NCBI GenBank assembly: GCA_964480365.1
Contig: CAYZPM010000021.1
Span: 1-64,000 of the forward strand
Direction: 5' to 3'
Length of the DNA stretch: 64,000 nt
Source: CAIQPV01 sp964480365
GTDB taxonomy: Bacteria; Pseudomonadota; Gammaproteobacteria; Burkholderiales; Gallionellaceae
Shown here: piece after piece, positions 59,882-64,000 of the stretch
Layout: every line of letters begins with the position of its first letter
Position numbering within the stretch: the stretch's first letter is position 1
Notes under the pieces: model-generated
The model's input: only the letters and a program-made list of their open reading frames with translations
What the model was told of the DNA's origin: nothing
Databases searched by the model: none
Translations under genes and position numbers: made by a program

Positions 59882-60672
59882 CAAAAGCTGTGTTCCGTGC
59901 CTGGGAAAGCGCCGGATTTTACTTCGGTCACATAGCACGCCACTGCATCAGCGATGCTGCCTGCCCCCTGCATAAAATTCTTCACGAAACGCGCTTTCTT
60001 GCCGGGGTAGATGTCCAGCATGTCGTGCAACACCAGCACTTGGCCGGAACATTCCGCACCCGCGCCGATGCCGATGGTGGGAATGGTTACGTGCGCGGTG
60101 ATTTCAGCCGCCAGCAATGCTGGGATGGCTTCCAGCAGCAGCATCCCGGCACCCGCCTGCGCCACGGCGGCGGCGTCATTCAGCAGGCGTTGTGCATCAG
60201 CGTCATTCTTGCCTTGTACGCGATAGCCACCCAACTGATGCACCGACTGGGGCGTGAGTCCGATATGCGCAAACACCGGGATACCGCGCTCTGTCAGGAA
60301 GGCAATGGTATCGACCATCGCCGCGCCACCTTCGAGTTTGACTATCTGTGCGCCCGCCGCCATCAGCCGCGCGGCGTGTTCGAAAGTTTTTTCCGGGCTG
60401 ACCTGAGAGGTGCCAAACGGCATGTCAGCGACAATAAACGCCTGCTTAGCCCCGCGCGCCACGCAGGCGGTGTGGTAAACCATTTCGTCCAGTGTAACCG
60501 GCAAAGTGCTCTCATGACCTTGCAATACCATGCCAAGTGAATCGCCGACCAGCAATACGTCCACACCGTTGGCTTCGAGCAATGCCGCAAAGCTGGCATC
60601 GTAACAAGTCAACACGGCAATTTTCTCGCCCTTGTCGCGTAGCGCCTGTAAGCTTGTCAGAGTCGTCCTCAT
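59881..60672 (-). CDS. panB: 3-methyl-2-oxobutanoate hydroxymethyltransferase
   Basis: 263 residues. VLTCYDASFAALLEANGVD, LVGDSLGMVLQGHESTLPV (metal-binding Asp) and KLEGGAAMVDTI, IGIGAGAECSGQVLVLHDM. PanB adds a hydroxymethyl group from methylene-tetrahydrofolate to 2-oxoisovalerate in pantothenate synthesis. It lies two bases after the deoxynucleoside kinase gene. Confidence 0.95.
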   Translation of the reverse strand: MRTTLTSLQALRDKGEKIAVLTCYDASFAALLEANGVDVLLVGDSLGMVLQGHESTLPVTLDEMVYHTACVARGAKQAFIVADMPFGTSQVSPEKTFEHAARLMAAGAQIVKLEGGAAMVDTIAFLTERGIPVFAHIGLTPQSVHQLGGYRVQGKNDADAQRLLNDAAAVAQAGAGMLLLEAIPALLAAEITAHVTIPTIGIGAGAECSGQVLVLHDMLDIYPGKKARFVKNFMQGAGSIADAVACYVTEVKSGAFPGTEHSF

Positions 60673-60674
60673 TG

Positions 60675-61313
60675 CTATCCCTTACTAAAAAACTCGCGCT
60701 GTCCGCGCATTCCTTTGATGCGCTGTAACAGCAATGCAAAATCCCCGTCATTATCCACGAAATTCAAATGTTCGCTGTTCACCACGAACATCGGCGCTGC
60801 GTCATAATGATAAAAGAAATCGCTATAGGCCTGCGCCAGGCGCGTCAGGTATTCGTCTGAGATCGGTCGTTCATAAGCGTGGGCGCGCCTTTGCACGCGT
60901 TCGATCAGGGTTTCCGGCGGGGCTTGCAGGTAAATCACCAAGTCCGGCGTGGGTGCTTGCGGTGCCAGACTGTTGTAGATATTCTGGTACAGCGAAAATT
61001 CGTCGTTGCTCAAATTTAGGCGCGCAAACAACGCGTCCTTGTCGAACAGGTAATCCGCCACCGTGCTGGTGCGAAACATGTCCATCTGCCCCAGATCACG
61101 CACCTCGTTGATACGCTGAAACAGGAAAAACAATTGCGTAGGTAGTGCATGGCGAACGGGGTCCTGATAGAAGCGCGCCAGAAAAGGGTTCTCTTCCGGT
61201 TTCTCCAGCAGCATGGCGGTGCCTGCATGCGCCGCCAACCGCCGTGCCAGGCTGGTTTTTCCCACGCCTATCGGCCCTTCAACCACGACGTAACGATATT
61301 TATCAAACAACAT
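60675..61313 (-). CDS. Deoxynucleoside (deoxyguanosine/deoxyadenosine) kinase family protein
   Basis: 212 residues from the ATG at 61313. P-loop VVVEGPIGVGKTSLARRLAA, then EKPEENPFLARFYQDP and the DRS-like region; lid motif RVQRRAHAYERPI. Phosphorylates deoxynucleosides in salvage; the exact base preference is not readable. Between folK and panB this gene is common in betaproteobacteria. It overlaps folK by 11 bases; a start four codons earlier (61325) is an alternative. Confidence 0.85.
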   Translation of the reverse strand: MLFDKYRYVVVEGPIGVGKTSLARRLAAHAGTAMLLEKPEENPFLARFYQDPVRHALPTQLFFLFQRINEVRDLGQMDMFRTSTVADYLFDKDALFARLNLSNDEFSLYQNIYNSLAPQAPTPDLVIYLQAPPETLIERVQRRAHAYERPISDEYLTRLAQAYSDFFYHYDAAPMFVVNSEHLNFVDNDGDFALLLQRIKGMRGQREFFSKG

Positions 61314-61809
61314 CAGGGCGCCCATCCAGAATTCGCTCCAATTGCTGATCTGCACATTGTCGCAACGCTGCCGCTGCCGCGCCGATACCGGGTATCACAC
61401 AATCCGGCGCGATCTCCAGCAAAGGGCGCAACACAAAGGCACGTAAATGCATCTGCGGGTGCGGAATGGTCAGACCGTGTTCGTGGTTGCGAAGTTCCTC
61501 GTACAGCAGCACGTCCAAATCCAGTGTGCGCGGGGCATTAATAAATTCGCGCGTGCGCCCGCATTCCTGCTCCAGTGTCAGCAGCGCATCCAGCAAGGCG
61601 CGCGGACTCAACTCCGTTTCCAGCTGCGCTACCGCATTGATGAAATCCGGCTGCTCCAGATAACCGACCGGGGCGCTGCGGTAAAGCGAAGAGCGCGCCA
61701 ACACCCGCGTGTTCGGCAAATTATCCAATGCCCGCAACGCCCGCAATACTTGCTCGCGCGGGTCATCCATGTTGCTACCCAGGCCGACAAAGGCGATTTG
61801 TCCGGCCAT
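61303..61809 (-). CDS. folK: 6-hydroxymethyl-7,8-dihydropterin pyrophosphokinase
   Basis: 168 residues from the ATG at 61809 (overlaps the pcnB stop). Motifs FVGLGSNMDDPREQVLRALR, YRSAPVGYLEQPDFINAVAQ, and RTLDLDVLLY (two Mg-binding Asp), then PHPQMHLRAFVLRPL. FolK transfers pyrophosphate from ATP to hydroxymethyl-dihydropterin in folate synthesis. Confidence 0.95.
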   Translation of the reverse strand: MAGQIAFVGLGSNMDDPREQVLRALRALDNLPNTRVLARSSLYRSAPVGYLEQPDFINAVAQLETELSPRALLDALLTLEQECGRTREFINAPRTLDLDVLLYEELRNHEHGLTIPHPQMHLRAFVLRPLLEIAPDCVIPGIGAAAAALRQCADQQLERILDGRPDVV

Positions 61810-63167
61810 CAATCTATCGGGAATTCATATTGCACTGCTGCCTCCGATTGGGACGCAACCGCCGGTTTCTTGCGGCGACGGCGTTTCTTGGGTGCCTCGT
61901 CCGGCATCAACATTTCGGCGCGGCGCTCGTCGCTGGCATCTTGAAATTCATCCCACCACAAACCCAGTTCTCCATCCACTTCGCCGCTCTCGCAACGCAG
62001 CAACAGGAAATCATAAGCGGCACGAAAGCGCGGCAGCGCCAGCAGGCGTAGCGGTCGATGTCCGCCGCGCTGCTCGAAACGCGGCTGCATCAGCCACATC
62101 TCCTTCATGATCGCATCGTGACGGTGCGGGATGGCAAGCTGCTCCCTCTGCCTGCCGAGGACTGCATCCATCGCCGTATGCAGCGCCGCGATAGGCTTTT
62201 CACCCGCATCCTGCTGCGCCTTCCAGTCGGACAGCACTTCGTGCCACAACAGCGCGGCGAACAGGAATGCGGGCGACACTGATTTATCTTCGCGAATGCG
62301 CTGGTCGGTATTCTCTAGCGCCAGCATGACGAATTTTTCGCCCTGCGGCTGTTCCAGAATCACGTCCAGCATAGGCAACATGCCATGATGTAAATCCATG
62401 GCACGCAGTTTCTTGACACACTCCAACGCATGTCCAGACAGCAGCAGCTTGAGCATCTCGTCTAGCAATCGCGCCTGCGGCACGTTAGCGAGCAAATCCT
62501 TCATGCCCGCGATGGGCGCGGCAGTGGCTTCATCCAGGTTCATACTCAGCTTGGCCGACAGGCGCACCGCGCGCAGCATTCGAACCGGGTCTTCGCGGTA
62601 ACGTACCACCGGATCGCCGATGATACGCAGGGTGTTCGCACGAATGTCGGCGTAACCGTTGTGATAATCGAAAATTTCCTGCGTAGCAGGATCGTAGAAC
62701 AGCGCGTTGGCAGTAAAATCGCGCCGCGCCGCATCCTGCTCCTGATCTCCGAACTCATTGTCGCGCAGCAAGCGCCCGTGCTCATCGGTCTGCGCGTCTT
62801 CGACTTCTATCATGCGGCGAAAAGTGGAAGTTTCCACCGTTTCCTCGCCGAACATCACGTGCACCAAACGGAAGCGTCGCCCGATGATGCGCGAACGACG
62901 GAACACGCGGCGCACCTCTTCCGGCGTGGCATCGGTCGCAATATCAAAATCCTTGGGGTGGCGGTTGAGCAGCAAATCGCGAACCGCACCACCCACTACG
63001 AAAGCCTTGTAACCGGCTGCCTGCAAGCCTTCTGTCACCTTGCGCGCAGCCGGGCTGATGCCACCACGTCCGACGCCATGCACTTCAAATGGAATGATGT
63101 GGCACTTACCTTCTACTTTAGTGCGGGCGGCTTTCCCGAACACACGTTTGAACAATTTTTTTATCAT
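61809..63167 (-). CDS. pcnB: Poly(A) polymerase I
   Basis: 452 residues. The nucleotidyltransferase head has VVGGAVRDLLLNRHPKDFDI with catalytic Asp pair, RRDFTANALFYDPATQEIFD, and REDPVRMLRAVRLSAKL; the C-terminus is basic (PKKRRRRKKPA). PcnB adds 3' A tails that promote RNA decay. The basic N-terminal KKLFKRVFGKAA and the folK neighbour distinguish it from CCA-adding enzyme. The start at 63167 is the only suitable ATG. Confidence 0.93.
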   Translation of the reverse strand: MIKKLFKRVFGKAARTKVEGKCHIIPFEVHGVGRGGISPAARKVTEGLQAAGYKAFVVGGAVRDLLLNRHPKDFDIATDATPEEVRRVFRRSRIIGRRFRLVHVMFGEETVETSTFRRMIEVEDAQTDEHGRLLRDNEFGDQEQDAARRDFTANALFYDPATQEIFDYHNGYADIRANTLRIIGDPVVRYREDPVRMLRAVRLSAKLSMNLDEATAAPIAGMKDLLANVPQARLLDEMLKLLLSGHALECVKKLRAMDLHHGMLPMLDVILEQPQGEKFVMLALENTDQRIREDKSVSPAFLFAALLWHEVLSDWKAQQDAGEKPIAALHTAMDAVLGRQREQLAIPHRHDAIMKEMWLMQPRFEQRGGHRPLRLLALPRFRAAYDFLLLRCESGEVDGELGLWWDEFQDASDERRAEMLMPDEAPKKRRRRKKPAVASQSEAAVQYEFPID

Positions 63168-63223
63168 TACTTTCCAGAAAATACGAACGGCGCGACAAGC
63201 TTATACCCATAAAGAAGCGCGGA

Positions 63224-63994
63224 TTATACACCGGGGACAAGGCCGCGCTCTTCCTCAACGGTCACCGGGCGCAACTGGCAATCGTCGGTAGCGGCTGCAT
63301 TGGCTTGCATCGGGCCGCCTGGATTCATCCCGCGCAGCCAACAATCGGCGAACACAAAACCATCGCGTGTAACCACCTCACCCATTTCAATATCGAGAGG
63401 ATACGCGAACATCGGCCCATCGAACACGAAGGTGTGAAACTCCCCATTTTCACCGCATGGATCAATGTTGGACGGCAAGGTATCAAGCAACTCCTGAGTC
63501 AATTCGCGCCCCGCAAACTCGGCTGGCAGCACGCGCGGATCAACACAGGTGATGCGGGCACGCAAACCACCCGCAAGCATTTCCCCAATCAGTTCCCGCG
63601 TCGGAATGTCCCACAGTGGAAAGATGGGTTGGATGCCGGTATCCTGCATACGCTCTTCACGATAACGGCGTACATCCTGCAAAAACAAATCGCCGAATGC
63701 CATACAGCGCACGCCAACTTTGCAAGCCCACGCCACAAAGTCTGCCATTACTGCGGCATAGTGTTCGTCGGAACAAGGGTAAGGGATTTCAATCAGGTGC
63801 AATGGCAAACCGACAGCCTGCGCCTGCTGACGCAACAACTCGATACGCACTGCATGCATGGCCACGCGACCGAATACGCTGTTAACAGTTGTAAACAGCC
63901 CGGTCACCTCATATTCGGATGACTGGCGCAACATATGCAGCGCCCATGCGCTGTCTTTGCCGCTGCTCCAGCTTAACCAAGTATTTTTATGCAC
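63224..63994 (-). CDS. DUF71/diphthine-ammonia-ligase-like PP-loop ATPase
   Basis: 256 residues. PP-loop LSWSSGKDSAWALHML, then YPCSDEHYAAVMADFVAWA, CMAFGDLFLQDVRRYREERM and IDPCGENGEFHTFVFDGPMF, the conserved ATP-grasp-independent DUF71 motifs. In eukaryotes and archaea the family amidates diphthine; bacteria lack diphthamide, so the substrate here is another carboxylate or unknown. AAGGA lies upstream at the window edge. The 56-base gap to pcnB suggests co-transcription. Confidence 0.85.
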   Translation of the reverse strand: MHKNTWLSWSSGKDSAWALHMLRQSSEYEVTGLFTTVNSVFGRVAMHAVRIELLRQQAQAVGLPLHLIEIPYPCSDEHYAAVMADFVAWACKVGVRCMAFGDLFLQDVRRYREERMQDTGIQPIFPLWDIPTRELIGEMLAGGLRARITCVDPRVLPAEFAGRELTQELLDTLPSNIDPCGENGEFHTFVFDGPMFAYPLDIEMGEVVTRDGFVFADCWLRGMNPGGPMQANAAATDDCQLRPVTVEEERGLVPGV

Positions 63995-64000
63995 ATCCTT

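Overview
The window looks like the chromosome of a betaproteobacterium, most probably of the Nitrosomonadales/Gallionellaceae type. This is inferred from gene order (queA-tgt-yajC-secD-secF, panD/panC/panB-dgk-folK-pcnB, fmdB-DUF502-aspS-nudB), a PEP-CTERM protein, an MSHA-type pilus cluster, and many short palindromic repeats in intergenic DNA. No rRNA is present to confirm it. No CRISPR array, prophage or complete insertion sequence was seen.

Bases 1-14691. The first codons of a class I fumarase run off the left edge on the minus strand. A PEP-CTERM surface protein follows. Then comes a tightly packed 14-gene operon (1621-14691): soluble fumarate reductase (FrdB, FrdA), a ferritin-like protein, HdrC, HdrB, a ferredoxin, 2-oxoacid:ferredoxin oxidoreductase (KorA, KorB, KorC), HdrA, and the NADH-dehydrogenase-like FlxD, FlxC, FlxB, FlxA. 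Together these parts could form a flavin-based electron-bifurcating unit. NADH would enter through FlxA, reduced ferredoxin would feed 2-oxoglutarate synthase, and FrdAB would supply or consume succinate/fumarate: a soluble route through the reductive half of the TCA cycle. This is the most interesting system in the window. KorB also carries a histone-H1-like Lys/Ala tail.

Bases 14819-21289 hold mostly single genes: a VOC protein, a metallo-beta-lactamase, a HAD-IIA phosphatase, PII, a DUF4156 lipoprotein, a Lys/Met repeat secreted protein, a TMEM175-like channel and a pirin. Bases 21290-31448 are a nine-gene MSHA-type pilus/secretion operon (secretin, TPR protein, ATPase, platform, three alignment proteins and two prepilin-like proteins).

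Bases 31565-37626 (minus strand) are fmdB-DUF502-aspS-nudB-nadA interrupted by a Mrr nuclease and a barnase/barstar-like pair. Bases 37668-40900 are an accessory patch: a MITE-like element with 32-bp perfect terminal inverted repeats, rluE, a VapBC pair, and a DUF3800 gene bracketed by 103-bp near-identical inverted repeats. Bases 40912-53107 are housekeeping: cspA, clpS-clpA, gluQ (with an in-frame repeat insertion), an HDOD-REC-GGDEF protein, dedA, secF, secD, yajC, tgt and queA.

Bases 53416-64000 contain tRNA-Leu(CAA), a small Ala/Lys-rich exported protein, nudJ-mnmA, repeats, a membrane protein, a HicB antitoxin with a start-less hicA, purB, and the pantothenate/folate/poly(A) polymerase group ending in a DUF71 ATPase. 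A recurring theme is short repeats lying directly on gene ends, several of which supply stop codons.
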